A stretch of DNA of 64,000 nucleotides. Source: Mangrovibrevibacter kandeliae (GTDB lineage Bacteria; Pseudomonadota; Alphaproteobacteria; Rhizobiales; Rhizobiaceae). The position numbers were made by a program, and so were the translations under genes. Location of the stretch: positions 1,054,001 through 1,118,000 of the forward strand of contig NZ_JANIFJ010000001.1 in the NCBI RefSeq assembly GCF_024519155.1. Reading direction: 5' to 3'. Position 1 is the stretch's first letter; every line of letters starts with the position of its first letter. Shown here piece after piece: positions 34,004-43,877 of this stretch. The notes under the pieces are model-generated. The model saw only the letters and a list, made by a program, of their open reading frames with translations. It did no database searches and had not been told where the DNA came from.

Positions 34004-37000
34004 CTGTTCTAGAAAACCGTTGGCGCATCGGCTTCGACATCGGCGGCACCTTCACCGACTTCGTCCTCTACGATGCCCGAGACGCGCGCGTGATCCTGCA
34101 CAAGCGGCTGACGACGCCGCACGACCCTTCCGAGGCGGCGCTGATCGGTCTGCTGGAGCTTCTCGAAATGGGCGGCATCACCCATGCCGACGTCGCCGAG
34201 ATCGTCCATGGCACGACGCTTGTCACCAACGCGGTGATCGAGCGCAAGGGGGCGCCGGTCGGCCTGATTACTACCCAGGGTTTCCGCGATATTCTCGAGA
34301 TGGGAACCGAGCAGCGCTACGACATATACGACCTGTTCGTGCAGTTTCCAGAGCCCATGGTGCAGCGCGACATGCGCCTCGAGGTGCCCGAGCGGATCGA
34401 CGGGCTCGGCCGAATTGTCACCCCGCTCGACGAGACGGCGGTTCGGCGGGCCGCGGAGGCGCTGGTGGCGCAGGGCTGCGAGGCGATCGCCGTCGTGTTT
34501 CTCCACGCCTATGCCAACCCGGCGCACGAGGAGCGGGCCGCCGCGATCATTCGCGACGCGTTCCCCAACCTCGCCGTCTCGGTCTCCAGCGCCGTTGTGG
34601 CCGAGATCGGTGAGTACAAGCGCGCCGTGACGACCACGGCTAACGCCTTCGTGCAGCCGCTGATGCACCGCTACCTGACGAAGATTGAGGCGGCGCTTGC
34701 CGGTGCCGGCTTTGGGGGTGCGCTCCGGCTGATGCATTCGGCAGGTGGGCTCGTGTCGCTGGAAACCGCGCGGGCCTTCCCGATCCGCCTCCTGGAGAGC
34801 GGACCAGCCGGCGGGGGCCTTGCCACGGCGCTGTTCGGCGCGGCTGCCGGGTTGTCCGATGTCATCTCATTCGACATGGGCGGCACCACCGCCAAAGCCT
34901 GTATGATCGAGGCCGGGCGGGCCGAGGTCGCGCCCGAGATCGAGGCTGCGCGGGTGCATCGCTTCACCAAGGGATCCGGCCTGCCGATCCGGGTGCCGGT
35001 GATCGAGATGATCGAGATCGGCGCCGGTGGTGGTTCGATCGCTGCAACCGACGAGGTGGGCTTGCTGAAGGTCGGGCCGCGCTCTGCGGGCTCCGATCCG
35101 GGACCTGCTTGCTACGGCATGGGCGGTGTGGAGCCGACGGTGACCGACGCCAATCTGGTGCTCGGCTACTACGATCCGGGCTTTTTTCTGGGCGGTCGGA
35201 TGCCGCTTAACCTCCAGGCAGCGCGAGCCGCCGTCGGCCGGCTCGGCACGACGCTTGGTCTCGGTATCGATGCGATGGCGCTCGGCATCCACAAGGTCGT
35301 GGTCGAGAACATGGCCTCGGCAGCCCGGGTGCATCTGGTTGAGCGCGGCAAGGATCCGCGGCAATACGCGATGGTCGGCTTCGGCGGCGCCGGGCCGGCA
35401 CATGCGGTCGACGTTGCCCGGGCCATGGGCATCGCTTCTGTTCTGGTGCCGCCGGCCTCCGGCGCGGCCTCGGCGCTCGGCTTCCTCGCTGCGCCGCTGT
35501 CCTTTGAGGGCGTGCGCTCGCAACGGGTCGAACTCGCGCCCGACTTCGACGCGGCCGCGCTGAACGCCACGCTCGCCGCGCTTGAAGTCGAGGCGATGCA
35601 GCACCTGCTGCGGGCCGGCGTGGCAGCCGGCGACGCGGTGGTCGAGCGCAGCGCCGACATGCGACTGGTGGGCCAGATGCACGAGATCGCTGTCCCGCTG
35701 CCGGCCGGGCCGTTGGCGCAGTCGGATTTCGATGCGATCCGCGACACCTTCGTCGCCGCCTATGCCGCCCGCTACGCGGCGCCGTTTTCAGGGGCGCGCT
35801 TCGAGGCGGTGAACTTCCGCGTCCGGGCGGTCGGCCCGACGCCCAAGCTCGCGCTCACCGGCGCGGCCGGCGGCGGTTCGGCCGGCGGTCGCATCAAGGG
35901 GACGCGTCGCTGCGTCTTCGAGAAGGGGACCTTCGACACGGCCGTCTACGACCGTTACGCGCTGCAGCCGGGTGAGGAGATCGCCGGCCCCGCCATCATT
36001 GAGGAGCGCGAGGCGACGACGGTGATCGGTCCGTCCGACCGGGTGACGATCGACGCGAGTCTGACCTTGTGCATCGCCATCGGCTCGCTGCCGGCCGCGG
36101 AGGCCCTGGTCACTGAGCGCATGGACCGCGCGACCGCAGTCGCCCGCATCACGGCCGACCCGGTCGGCCTTGAGATCATGTGGTCGCGCCTCGTCAACGT
36201 CGTCGAGGAGATGTGGCTGACCGTCTGCCGCACCGCCTTCTCGCTGGTGATCGCCGAGGCGCAAGACTTCGCCTGCGAGATGCTCGACAGGCAGGGTGAA
36301 ACGCTTGCCCACTCGCCGCGGGCGATGCCGGTGTTCAACCTGACGCTGCCCTTGGCGGTCAAGGCGCTGCTCGCCCGCTACCCCGCCGAGACGCTGCGAC
36401 CGGGCGATGTCCTGATCACCAACGATCCTTGGCTTTGCGCCGGTCATCTGTTCGACATCGCCCTCGTCACGCCGGCCTTCCGCGACGGGCGGCTGGTCGG
36501 GCTGATGGGAACGGTCGGCCACGTCTCCGACATCGGGGGCACGAAGGACTCGCTGCACGCCCGCGAGATCTATGAGGAGGGACTTCAGATCCCGCCGATG
36601 AAGCTGTTCGATGAGGGCCGCCCGAACGAGACGCTGATCGAGCTGATCCGCAAGAACGTGCGCAACGGCGAGCAGGTGCTCGGCGACGTCTTCTCCTTTG
36701 TTGCCGCCAACAGCCTCGGCGCCGAGCGTCTCACCGCCTTTATGGGCGATTACGGCATGTACGATCTCGGCGCGCTCAGCGAAGTCGTGCAGGGCCTCTC
36801 GGAAAAGGCGATGCGCGACGCCATTCGGGCGATCCCGGACGGCGAATATCGCAGCACGATCACCAACAACCCGCTCGGCGAAACCCTGACCTATCCGGTC
36901 ACCGTGACCGTGTCGGGCGACCGCATAGCCATCGACTTCGCCGGCGCGCCGCCGCAGTTGCCGCAAGGCGGCCTCAACTCGACGCTGAACTATACGGCGG

Positions 37001-37839
37001 CGCATGCGACTTATCCGCTGAAGTGCATGCTGACGCCGACGGTGCGCGGCAATGCCGGCTGCTACCGAGCCTTCACCGTCCAGGCGCCGAAAGGCTCGAT
37101 CCTCAACCCGACCTATCCAGCCGCGGTGAACATGCGCACCCGCACCGGTTGGTACCTGGCGCCCAACATCTTCACCGCGCTGTCCGGCGCGGCCTCACAC
37201 GCCGTGCAGTCCTTCACCGGCCTGCCGACGCCGACCAACATCTACGGACGCGACGCTGACGGCCGCCTCTACTCAGACATGCTGTTCTGCGGCGGCGGGC
37301 AGGGCGGCTCGGCACGTGGCGACGGCCACTCGGCGCTGCTCTGGCCGACTTCGGCGGCCAACACCTCGGTCGAGTTGATCGAGACTCGGGCTCCGCTACT
37401 GGTGCTCGAAAAGGCCTTCCAGCCGGATTCCGGCGGTGCCGGACGGCACCGTGGCGGCCTCGGCCAGCGCGTGCGCCTACGCAAGCGCGACGAGGACGGG
37501 CTCGACATGCTGGTCTCTATCTATCCCGAGGGCGTCGACAATCCGATCGACGGCCTGTTCGGGGGCAAGCCGGGCGGTGCCGCCTCCGGCCGGGTTCTGG
37601 ACGCGGACGGTACCGTCCTCAGGGACTGCGGCCACGGTGAACTTCTGACGCTGAAGCGCACGGGCGAGATCATCGAGGTCGTGCTGGCGGGCGGGGCGGG
37701 GTTTGGTTCGCCGCAGGAGCGCAATCCAGACGATGTGGCCCTGGATCTCGCGCTCGGCTTTGTCACCCCCGCCCATGTCGAGTCCCACTACCGCGCCAAG
37801 ACGCCCGCCGCCCGAAGCGACGCCGAACCGGTAATTTGA
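34000..37839 (+). CDS. HyuA-HyuB fusion: hydantoinase/5-oxoprolinase-type ATP-dependent amidohydrolase
   Basis: One 1279-residue chain joins both subunits of an N-methylhydantoinase/5-oxoprolinase. Residues 1-700 are the HyuA half: RIGFDIGGTFTDFVLYD (phosphate loop), VHGTTLVTNAVIERKG, LLESGPAGGGLATA and SFDMGGTTAKACMIE, which form the actin-like ATP site. The HyuB half starts near residue 712 (GLEIMWSRLVNVVEEMW) and has LTNDPW-like ITNDPWLCAGHLFDI and GGLNSTLNYTAAHATYPLK. Such enzymes use ATP to open a lactam or cyclic imide ring (5-oxoproline, hydantoins) or, in acetone-carboxylase relatives, for carboxylation. The fused form is that of eukaryotic-type oxoprolinases. The adjacent peptide-type importer suggests that it acts on an imported cyclic amide. 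Substrate unknown. Confidence 0.9.
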   Translation: MTVLENRWRIGFDIGGTFTDFVLYDARDARVILHKRLTTPHDPSEAALIGLLELLEMGGITHADVAEIVHGTTLVTNAVIERKGAPVGLITTQGFRDILEMGTEQRYDIYDLFVQFPEPMVQRDMRLEVPERIDGLGRIVTPLDETAVRRAAEALVAQGCEAIAVVFLHAYANPAHEERAAAIIRDAFPNLAVSVSSAVVAEIGEYKRAVTTTANAFVQPLMHRYLTKIEAALAGAGFGGALRLMHSAGGLVSLETARAFPIRLLESGPAGGGLATALFGAAAGLSDVISFDMGGTTAKACMIEAGRAEVAPEIEAARVHRFTKGSGLPIRVPVIEMIEIGAGGGSIAATDEVGLLKVGPRSAGSDPGPACYGMGGVEPTVTDANLVLGYYDPGFFLGGRMPLNLQAARAAVGRLGTTLGLGIDAMALGIHKVVVENMASAARVHLVERGKDPRQYAMVGFGGAGPAHAVDVARAMGIASVLVPPASGAASALGFLAAPLSFEGVRSQRVELAPDFDAAALNATLAALEVEAMQHLLRAGVAAGDAVVERSADMRLVGQMHEIAVPLPAGPLAQSDFDAIRDTFVAAYAARYAAPFSGARFEAVNFRVRAVGPTPKLALTGAAGGGSAGGRIKGTRRCVFEKGTFDTAVYDRYALQPGEEIAGPAIIEEREATTVIGPSDRVTIDASLTLCIAIGSLPAAEALVTERMDRATAVARITADPVGLEIMWSRLVNVVEEMWLTVCRTAFSLVIAEAQDFACEMLDRQGETLAHSPRAMPVFNLTLPLAVKALLARYPAETLRPGDVLITNDPWLCAGHLFDIALVTPAFRDGRLVGLMGTVGHVSDIGGTKDSLHAREIYEEGLQIPPMKLFDEGRPNETLIELIRKNVRNGEQVLGDVFSFVAANSLGAERLTAFMGDYGMYDLGALSEVVQGLSEKAMRDAIRAIPDGEYRSTITNNPLGETLTYPVTVTVSGDRIAIDFAGAPPQLPQGGLNSTLNYTAAHATYPLKCMLTPTVRGNAGCYRAFTVQAPKGSILNPTYPAAVNMRTRTGWYLAPNIFTALSGAASHAVQSFTGLPTPTNIYGRDADGRLYSDMLFCGGGQGGSARGDGHSALLWPTSAANTSVELIETRAPLLVLEKAFQPDSGGAGRHRGGLGQRVRLRKRDEDGLDMLVSIYPEGVDNPIDGLFGGKPGGAASGRVLDADGTVLRDCGHGELLTLKRTGEIIEVVLAGGAGFGSPQERNPDDVALDLALGFVTPAHVESHYRAKTPAARSDAEPVI

Positions 37840-37873
37840 TCTCCGTCCCGACCAAGCAGCCAGGAGCATTGAG

Positions 37874-39445
37874 ATGACGCAGTCCGCATTTTCGATCACG
37901 CGCCGTGGCCTGCTGGCCATGGCAGGCGCGGGGCTTGCCACGGCGTCGTTCCCCCCGCAGCTCTTCGCTCAGTCCGGCAAGGTGCTGATCATCGCATCGA
38001 ACCAGGATATCCCGAACTTCGACCCACACACCGCTTCCGGCTATTCGGCTGCCTTCCTCCTGCGCAACGTCTACGATCCGCTGGTTCGCGTCGCCGGCAA
38101 TCCGCCGGATTCGGTTCCCGGACTTGCCGAAAGCTGGACCGTCAGCCAGGACGGCACCACCTATACCTTCAAGCTGAACTCCGCTGCCAAGTTCCAGTCC
38201 GGCAGCCAGGTGACGGCCGAGGACGTCGTCTACTCCTTCGGCCGCGCGATGACGCTCGCCAAGGGCAATTCGTGGATGCTCCGCAACATCGTGACGCCGG
38301 AGAGCGTCAAGGCGACCAACGCGGGCACCGTCACCTTTACCCTCGCAAAGCCTTTTGCGGCTTTCGTTGCCGTGCTCCCGTGGTTCTTCATTGTCGAGAA
38401 GGCGGCGGTGGAGGCCAATCTCGGCAGCGACAACGGCCAGACCTGGCTGATGACAAACCTCGCCGGTTCAGGACCATTCACGGTCATGCGGGCTGAGCCG
38501 GGCACGCTCTACCAGCTTGGCCGCGCCGAAACGGCCTGGCAGCCTGGCGGCGGCGATCTCGACGGTGTCGTCTGGCAGATCGTGCGCGAAACGGCGACCC
38601 AGCGGCTGATGCTGCAGCGGGGCGAGGCGCACATCGCCGTCGACTTGACCTCGGAGGACATGGACGCACTGGACGGCGCTGCAAGCGTGGTCCGCGTGAT
38701 CGAGCCGGAATACCGCACCTTCTCGATCAAGATGAACACCGGCCACGGCGCGCTCGCGGACGTGAACCTGCGCAAGGCGATCTCCTACGCCACCAATTAC
38801 GAGGCGCTTAAGGACACGGCGGGCTATGCTGAGTTGATGGTCGGACCGCTGCCGAACGGCATCCTTGGGCATGATCCGAACCTTGAGGTGCCGCGGATGG
38901 ACCTCGAAAAGGCCAAATCCTTCATGGCCAAGACCGAGAAGCCGGACGGGGGCTTCACGCTGAAGATGGTCTATGTCACCGGTCTTGAGCAGGAGCGGCG
39001 CTTCGCCCTCGTGATGCTCGACAGCTTGAAGGCGCTGAACATCGGGCTCAACATCCAGCCGCTCGCCTGGCCAGACATGGTGGCGGCCTGCGCCAGCACC
39101 GAAACGGTCCCCGACCTTTTCCCGGTCTACCAGACAGCCAACTATGCCGATCCCGACAACATCGCCTTCGCAGCCTACCATTCGGCCAACAATGGCAGCT
39201 GGCAGAACCCGGTGTTCCACGATCCGAAGGTCGACGCGCTGATTGAGGCGGCGCGAACAGCGACCGACAAAGCCGAGCGCGTCGACCTCTACAAGCAGTT
39301 CCAGAAAACCATTGTCGCCGACGCGCCCGATATCTTCGGCGTCCTCGAGAAGCGCAAGCTCGGGCTGCGCGACGCGGTCGAGAACTACGCCTTCTCGCCG
39401 GTAGCCGCTAACGCCATCGAGTGCTGGCCGCTGTCCCTGGCTTGA
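37874..39445 (+). CDS. Peptide/nickel-type ABC transporter substrate-binding protein
   Basis: The 523-residue family 5 binding protein has a twin-arginine-like leader (TRRGLLAMAGAGLATASFPP, cut after LFAQ near residue 35). The usual family path follows: NFDPHTASGYSAAFLLRNVY, LAESWTVSQDGTTYTFKL, VTAEDVVYSFGRAM and KMNTGHGALADVNLRKAISY. It delivers a peptide-sized or cyclic ligand to the permeases encoded next. It follows the HyuA-HyuB gene by 34 bases, so import and ring opening are probably one function. AGGAG-like AGGAGC precedes the ATG. Confidence 0.92.
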   Translation: MTQSAFSITRRGLLAMAGAGLATASFPPQLFAQSGKVLIIASNQDIPNFDPHTASGYSAAFLLRNVYDPLVRVAGNPPDSVPGLAESWTVSQDGTTYTFKLNSAAKFQSGSQVTAEDVVYSFGRAMTLAKGNSWMLRNIVTPESVKATNAGTVTFTLAKPFAAFVAVLPWFFIVEKAAVEANLGSDNGQTWLMTNLAGSGPFTVMRAEPGTLYQLGRAETAWQPGGGDLDGVVWQIVRETATQRLMLQRGEAHIAVDLTSEDMDALDGAASVVRVIEPEYRTFSIKMNTGHGALADVNLRKAISYATNYEALKDTAGYAELMVGPLPNGILGHDPNLEVPRMDLEKAKSFMAKTEKPDGGFTLKMVYVTGLEQERRFALVMLDSLKALNIGLNIQPLAWPDMVAACASTETVPDLFPVYQTANYADPDNIAFAAYHSANNGSWQNPVFHDPKVDALIEAARTATDKAERVDLYKQFQKTIVADAPDIFGVLEKRKLGLRDAVENYAFSPVAANAIECWPLSLA

Positions 39446-39623
39446 CGCGAACCGCCTCCGGGCCTCCGCGGTCCCGGAGGACCGCCCGCTCGCCCCCGGG
39501 TGACCGCCGAGCCGCTCGACGGGGCCGTCTGTCCGCGTCGGGCGACCATCTCGATCATCGGTGAGCCTCCCATGCATCCCGTCGGCGCGCTTCAAGCGGC
39601 ACGACCTAGCCCGGACCAGCACC

Positions 39624-40631
39624 ATGCTCCAGTTCATCCTCAGGCGGATTCTGCTGCTGATCCCTGTAATCTTTGGGCTGACGATCATCATGTTCGTGAT
39701 CGCTCGTCTCCTGCCGGGCGATCCCGTCGGACTTGCCGCTGGCGCGAACGCGACGCAGGCCGAGCGCCAGGCGCTGGCGACGGAGTTCGGCCTCGACCGG
39801 CCGATCTGGGCGCAATACGGCACGTATGTGGCGGGGCTCGCCCGCGGCGATCTCGGGCGCTCGCTGCTGACCCGCCGGCCAGTGGCGCAAGACATCGCGA
39901 CCTACCTGCCAGCGACGCTGGAACTGGTGCTCGCCGCTCTGGCGCTTGCCGTTATCCTCGGCGTGCCGCTCGGCCTGTTGACAGCGCTGTGGCGCAACCG
40001 ATGGCCGGACTACCTCTCGCAGGTCGTGGCCATCGGCGCGATCTCGATGCCGCGTTTCTTCCTCGGCCTCCTGCTGCAGCTCGTCTTCGCCATGTGGCTG
40101 ATGTGGCTGCCGCTCGGCGGCCGCCTGCCGATTATCGTCTTTCCGCCGCACAAGGTGACGGGCTTCCTCACGATTGACGCGCTGCTCTCCGGCAACGGGA
40201 CGATCTTCGTCACGGCGCTGCGCCATCTCGCGATGCCGACGATCGCACTGTCGCTCTCCCCGCTCGCCACCATCATGCGGATGATGCGGGCGTCGGCAAT
40301 CGAAGTGATGGGGCAGGACTACGTCACCACCGCGCGGGCGCTCGGGCTGCCGCGCCGCAAGATCGTCACCAAGGTGATCGCCCGCAACGCCTTCTCGGCG
40401 ACGCTGACGGTGATCGGCCTGTATTTCGGCTGGCTGCTCGGCGGCACGGTGCTGGTCGAAACCGTATTCGACTGGCCAGGGCTTGGACTCTATGCCACCA
40501 AGGCGATCGTGTCCCAGGACATGATGCCGGTGATCGGCGTTGCGCTGGTGTCCGGGCTGATCTTCGTGGTCGCCAACCTTCTGATCGACACCGCCTACGG
40601 GTTGATCAACCCCAAGGTCCGCTACGCATGA
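39624..40631 (+). CDS. Peptide/nickel-type ABC transporter permease (DppB-like)
   Basis: The 335-residue permease starts at the family's standard N-terminus MLQFILRRILLLIPVIFGLT. It has six membrane segments, ARLLPGDP after the first, and the EAA loop DYVTTARALGLPRRKIVTKV. The C-terminus is NLLIDTAYGLINPKVRYA. It pairs with the next gene to form the channel. The 178-base gap from the binding-protein gene contains a GC-rich stretch (39450-39500) that could form a hairpin; such sites often lower expression of membrane subunits relative to the binding protein. An earlier start at 39561 would only add a non-conserved leader. Confidence 0.93.
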   Translation: MLQFILRRILLLIPVIFGLTIIMFVIARLLPGDPVGLAAGANATQAERQALATEFGLDRPIWAQYGTYVAGLARGDLGRSLLTRRPVAQDIATYLPATLELVLAALALAVILGVPLGLLTALWRNRWPDYLSQVVAIGAISMPRFFLGLLLQLVFAMWLMWLPLGGRLPIIVFPPHKVTGFLTIDALLSGNGTIFVTALRHLAMPTIALSLSPLATIMRMMRASAIEVMGQDYVTTARALGLPRRKIVTKVIARNAFSATLTVIGLYFGWLLGGTVLVETVFDWPGLGLYATKAIVSQDMMPVIGVALVSGLIFVVANLLIDTAYGLINPKVRYA

Positions 40632-41527
40632 GCAAGCTCGCCGATCCGATCGCAGCGACGGCCGCAGGTCCTGTGCGCCGCGAAAAGCTCGCCCGGGCGC
40701 TTTTCCGCTTCCGCCAGAGTCGGCTGTCGCTGCTCGGCGCGGCGATCGTCGCCCTCGTCCTGTTCTTCGCGCTGTTAGGTTCGGTGCTCGCGCCCTACCC
40801 GGACGACGTGCGCGGCAGCGTCAGTACCGCAGCGCGCTTTCTCGCTCCTTCGGCAGCCCATCCTTTCGGCACCAACGAGGTCGGCCAGGACGTCCTGTCG
40901 CTGACCATGGCGGGTACCACCGTCTCGGTGCTGGCCGGGTTCGGCGTCGTGATCATCGGCTCCCTCCTCGGCACGCTGGTCGGTGCCGTGGCGGGGTTCG
41001 CGGGCGGGCTTGTGGACGAAGCGCTGATGCGCTTCACCGATCTGGTGCTCACCATCCCGAGCCTGATCCTGGCGATGGCGATCGCCGCGGCCCTCGGGCC
41101 CGGCTTCGAGAACATGGTGCTGGCGATCTCGCTGTCCTGGTGGCCGGGCTACGCGCGTCTGGTGCGCGGCGAGGTGCTGGCGGCGCGCGAGGAGGTCTAT
41201 GTCACCGCGGCACGCGCCATCGGCGCGTCGCCAGCGCGCGTCCTGTTTCGGCACATCCTGCCCAATTGCCTGTCGCCGATCATTGTCAAGATGTCGCTCG
41301 ACATGGGCTTCGCCATCCTCACCGTCGCTGGCCTCGGCTTCATCGGCATCGGCGTCCGGCCGCCGACGCCCGAATGGGGAACGCTTCTGTCGACCGCCCG
41401 GTCCTACATGCCCGACTACTGGTGGACGGCGATGGCGCCGGGGATGGCGATGTTCCTGGCCGTGTTCGGTTTCAACCTCCTCGGCGACGGCCTCCGGGAC
41501 GTGCTTGACCCAAGGGGACGACGCTGA
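40628..41527 (+). CDS. Peptide/nickel-type ABC transporter permease (DppC-like)
   Basis: The 299-residue partner permease has a cytosolic N-terminal tail, one helix (about 38-60), the DppC motif HPFGTNEVGQDVLSLTMAGT and the EAA loop EEVYVTAARAIGASPARVLF. It ends NLLGDGLRDVLDPRGRR, as the family does. It overlaps the previous gene by 4 bases (ATGA) and meets the ATPase gene at a shared base. With the DppB-like protein it makes the inner-membrane pore of the importer that begins at 37874. Confidence 0.93.
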   Translation: MSKLADPIAATAAGPVRREKLARALFRFRQSRLSLLGAAIVALVLFFALLGSVLAPYPDDVRGSVSTAARFLAPSAAHPFGTNEVGQDVLSLTMAGTTVSVLAGFGVVIIGSLLGTLVGAVAGFAGGLVDEALMRFTDLVLTIPSLILAMAIAAALGPGFENMVLAISLSWWPGYARLVRGEVLAAREEVYVTAARAIGASPARVLFRHILPNCLSPIIVKMSLDMGFAILTVAGLGFIGIGVRPPTPEWGTLLSTARSYMPDYWWTAMAPGMAMFLAVFGFNLLGDGLRDVLDPRGRR

Positions 41528-42561
41528 TGTCCGAGGCGCTGCTCGAGATCCGCGATCTTCACCTCACGATGTCCAGCTTCGACGGCCTCGCTCATGTCCT
41601 GAACGGTGTCGACCTGACTGTACGCCGGGGCGAGGTCTGGGGTGTGGTCGGCGAGTCAGGTTGCGGCAAGTCGCTGACCGGCCTGTCGATCTCGCGCCTC
41701 GTGCCGACGCCGCCGGCGCGTTACCCGCAAGGGAGCATCCGCTTCGAGGGCGAGGATCTGATGCGGCTCGCGCCGCACCGGATGCAGGCGCTGCGCGGCA
41801 AGAGGATCGGGATGATCTTCCAGGATCCGACCACCAATCTCAATCCGACCGTGCGGATCGGCGAGCAACTGGTCGACGTCGCGCTCGCCGCCGCGTCGCA
41901 CGATCCCTCGCTCCTCGACGATGCGACGCCGCAGCAGTTCGGCCGCCGCCGCCAGGCGCGCGACCTTGCGGCACGGTTGCTGGAGCGGGTCGGCATTCCC
42001 GATGCGCAAGCCCGTCTTGCGAGCTACCCGCACGAGTTTTCGGGCGGCATGCGCCAGCGCGTCCTGATCGCGATGGCGCTGATCGGGCGGCCGGATCTCC
42101 TGATCGCAGACGAGCCGACCACGGCCCTGGACGTGTCGGTGCAGGCGCAGATCCTGAAGCTCATCCAAAGCATGGTCGCGGATCACGACATCGGCGTGAT
42201 CCTGATCACCCACAATCTCGGCGTTGTCGCCGAGACCTGCACCCACGTGGCGGTGATGTACGCCGGCAATGTCGTCGAGACTGGGCCGGTCGCCGCGGTG
42301 ATCGAGCGGCCGGCGCATCCCTACACGCGGGCCCTGATGGCGGCGATTCCGATGCGCGACACGCCGCGCGGGCAACTGCAGGGACTGCCCGGGGTCGTGC
42401 CGGATCTGATCCGTCCACCCCCCGGTTGCCGCTTCGCGCCCCGCTGCGACCGTGCGACGGCGGAATGCCGGGCCCGCTTTCCGGGGACCGGCCCGGTCGC
42501 GCCGGGGCACGCGGTCGCCTGCTATCATCCCGTGCGGCAGCCAAAGATCGCCGATGGTTGA
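41527..42561 (+). CDS. Peptide/nickel-type ABC transporter ATPase (DppD-like)
   Basis: The 344-residue ATPase has Walker A GESGCGKS (about residues 43-50), Q-loop [12 protein letters not shown], signature FSGGMRQRV, Walker [13 protein letters not shown] and H-loop ILITHNLG. The C-terminal oligopeptide/dipeptide extension ends with [20 protein letters not shown], the Cys cluster characteristic of DppD/OppD (possible iron-sulfur or zinc site). An insert between the Q-loop and the signature (about 115-140) is longer than usual. It works with the DppF-like ATPase that overlaps its end. Confidence 0.92.
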   Translation: MSEALLEIRDLHLTMSSFDGLAHVLNGVDLTVRRGEVWGVVGESGCGKSLTGLSISRLVPTPPARYPQGSIRFEGEDLMRLAPHRMQALRGKRIGMIFQDPTTNLNPTVRIGEQLVDVALAAASHDPSLLDDATPQQFGRRRQARDLAARLLERVGIPDAQARLASYPHEFSGGMRQRVLIAMALIGRPDLLIADEPTTALDVSVQAQILKLIQSMVADHDIGVILITHNLGVVAETCTHVAVMYAGNVVETGPVAAVIERPAHPYTRALMAAIPMRDTPRGQLQGLPGVVPDLIRPPPGCRFAPRCDRATAECRARFPGTGPVAPGHAVACYHPVRQPKIADG

Positions 42562-43375
42562 GCCGATCCTCGAGATCCAGGGCGTCCGCAAGACGTATCC
42601 CGCCCGCCGCAGTCTGTTTGGACGCAGCGCCGCCGTCGATGCGCTGAAAGGAGTCTCCCTGGCGGTCACTCCGGGCGAGAGCTTCGGCCTGGTCGGCGAG
42701 AGCGGCTCGGGCAAGACAACGCTGACCCGGTCGATCCTGCGGCTCGAAGCCCCGACCGCCGGCCGCATTCTGTTCAAGGGTGAGGACATGGCGCGGCTGG
42801 GACCGAAGGCGCTGCGGACGCTGCGGGCCAGGATCCAGATCGTGTTTCAAGACCCTTACGCCTCACTAAACCCGCGGATGACGGTCGAAGAGATCGTCAG
42901 CGAGCCGATGCTGGTCCACCGCGACATCCTGCGCCTCGACCGCGCCGGGCGGCGTGACCGGGCCGCCGAACTGCTCGCGCTTGTCGGCCTCTCGACCCAG
43001 CACCTTGCCCGCAATCCGCACGAATTCTCCGGCGGGCAGCGGCAGCGGATCGGCATCGCCCGCGCCCTGGCCGCCGGGCCGGAGCTCCTCCTCCTCGACG
43101 AGCCGACCTCCGCACTCGACGTATCGGTCCAGGCTCAGGTGCTCAACCTCCTGATCGACCTGCAGGACCGTCTCGGGCTGACCTACTTGTTTATCAGCCA
43201 CGATCTCGCGGTGGTGCGATATCTCTGCGACCGCGTTGCGCTGATCCACAGCGGCGTTCTAGTCGAGGAAGGGCCGACGCGCGAAATTTTCGACGCGCCG
43301 CAGAGCGACTACGCCCGCATGCTGCTCGGCGCCGCGCCGAAGGTGAGGGTGCCGCCGGCGACGCCGTCCGGCTGA
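42554..43375 (+). CDS. Peptide/nickel-type ABC transporter ATPase (DppF-like)
   Basis: The ATG at 42554, inside the end of the preceding gene, gives 273 residues; an earlier in-frame start would only add antisense-like sequence. Motifs: Walker A GESGSGKTT, Q-loop IVFQDPYASLNPRMTV, signature FSGGQRQRIGIARAL, Walker B LLLLDEPTSALD, H-loop LFISHDLAVVRYLCDR. The C-terminal extension is short and lacks the full Cys cluster. It is the last gene of the rightward IclR-HyuAB-importer operon and faces ridA. Confidence 0.92.
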   Translation: MVEPILEIQGVRKTYPARRSLFGRSAAVDALKGVSLAVTPGESFGLVGESGSGKTTLTRSILRLEAPTAGRILFKGEDMARLGPKALRTLRARIQIVFQDPYASLNPRMTVEEIVSEPMLVHRDILRLDRAGRRDRAAELLALVGLSTQHLARNPHEFSGGQRQRIGIARALAAGPELLLLDEPTSALDVSVQAQVLNLLIDLQDRLGLTYLFISHDLAVVRYLCDRVALIHSGVLVEEGPTREIFDAPQSDYARMLLGAAPKVRVPPATPSG

Positions 43376-43380
43376 GCCGG
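43368..43380. terminator. Short hairpin between convergent genes
   Basis: CCGGC-TGA-GCCGG spans the stop codon of the dppF-like gene and lies 10 bases from the end of the leftward ridA gene. The stem is short and has no T-run on either side, so termination is possible but weakly supported. Confidence 0.3.
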
Positions 43381-43390
43381 CGCGGCCGGT

Positions 43391-43774
43391 TCAGGGACGC
43401 CGGGCCACGAGATCGATCTCGATCAGCGAGTCGTAGGCGAGGCCGGTGACGCCGACGCAGGTGCGCGCCGGGAGGCGGTCGATCGGGAAGTAGTCGCGAT
43501 AGGTGGCGTTCATGGCGGCGTAGTCCTCCTTGAAGCGCGTAAGATAGACCCGCGCCATTACCACGTGTTCGAACCCGAGGCCGAGACCGCCAAGCACCAG
43601 CTGGAGGTTCGCCATCGCGGCGTGCGTCTGGGCGACGATGCCTTCCGGCAGCACCCCCGGCATCTCCGGCGTGTCCGGCATCTGGCCGGTGAGGAAGACG
43701 AGGCCATCGGTCTCGACGGCGTGGCTAAACGGCGCGACCGGCTTCGGTCCGCTCGAGATCATGTGGAACTCCAT
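43391..43774 (-). CDS. RidA-family protein (enamine/imine deaminase)
   Basis: The ATG at 43774 gives 127 residues, the usual length. FLTGQMPDTPEMPG, IVAQTHAAMANLQLVLGGLG and PARTCVGVTGLAYDSLIEID are the RidA landmarks; the Arg of ARTCVG is the catalytic carboxylate-binding residue. RidA proteins hydrolyse reactive 2-aminoacrylate-type enamines or imines, and catabolic paralogs act on pathway intermediates. It is the last gene of the leftward series that starts with the acetamidases; a 103-base gap separates it from the AraC-acetamidase gene. That neighbourhood suggests a catabolic role in amide nitrogen release. Confidence 0.9.
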   Translation of the reverse strand: MEFHMISSGPKPVAPFSHAVETDGLVFLTGQMPDTPEMPGVLPEGIVAQTHAAMANLQLVLGGLGLGFEHVVMARVYLTRFKEDYAAMNATYRDYFPIDRLPARTCVGVTGLAYDSLIEIDLVARRP

Positions 43775-43877
43775 GCAACACGCCTCGCTGTCTCGGTTGT
43801 TCGACAAGGCCCACCCTGCCGCGCGCGGCAGCCGGGCGGACCGTGCGCCGACGGCCGCATGCCGCCGCAATCCCCCT

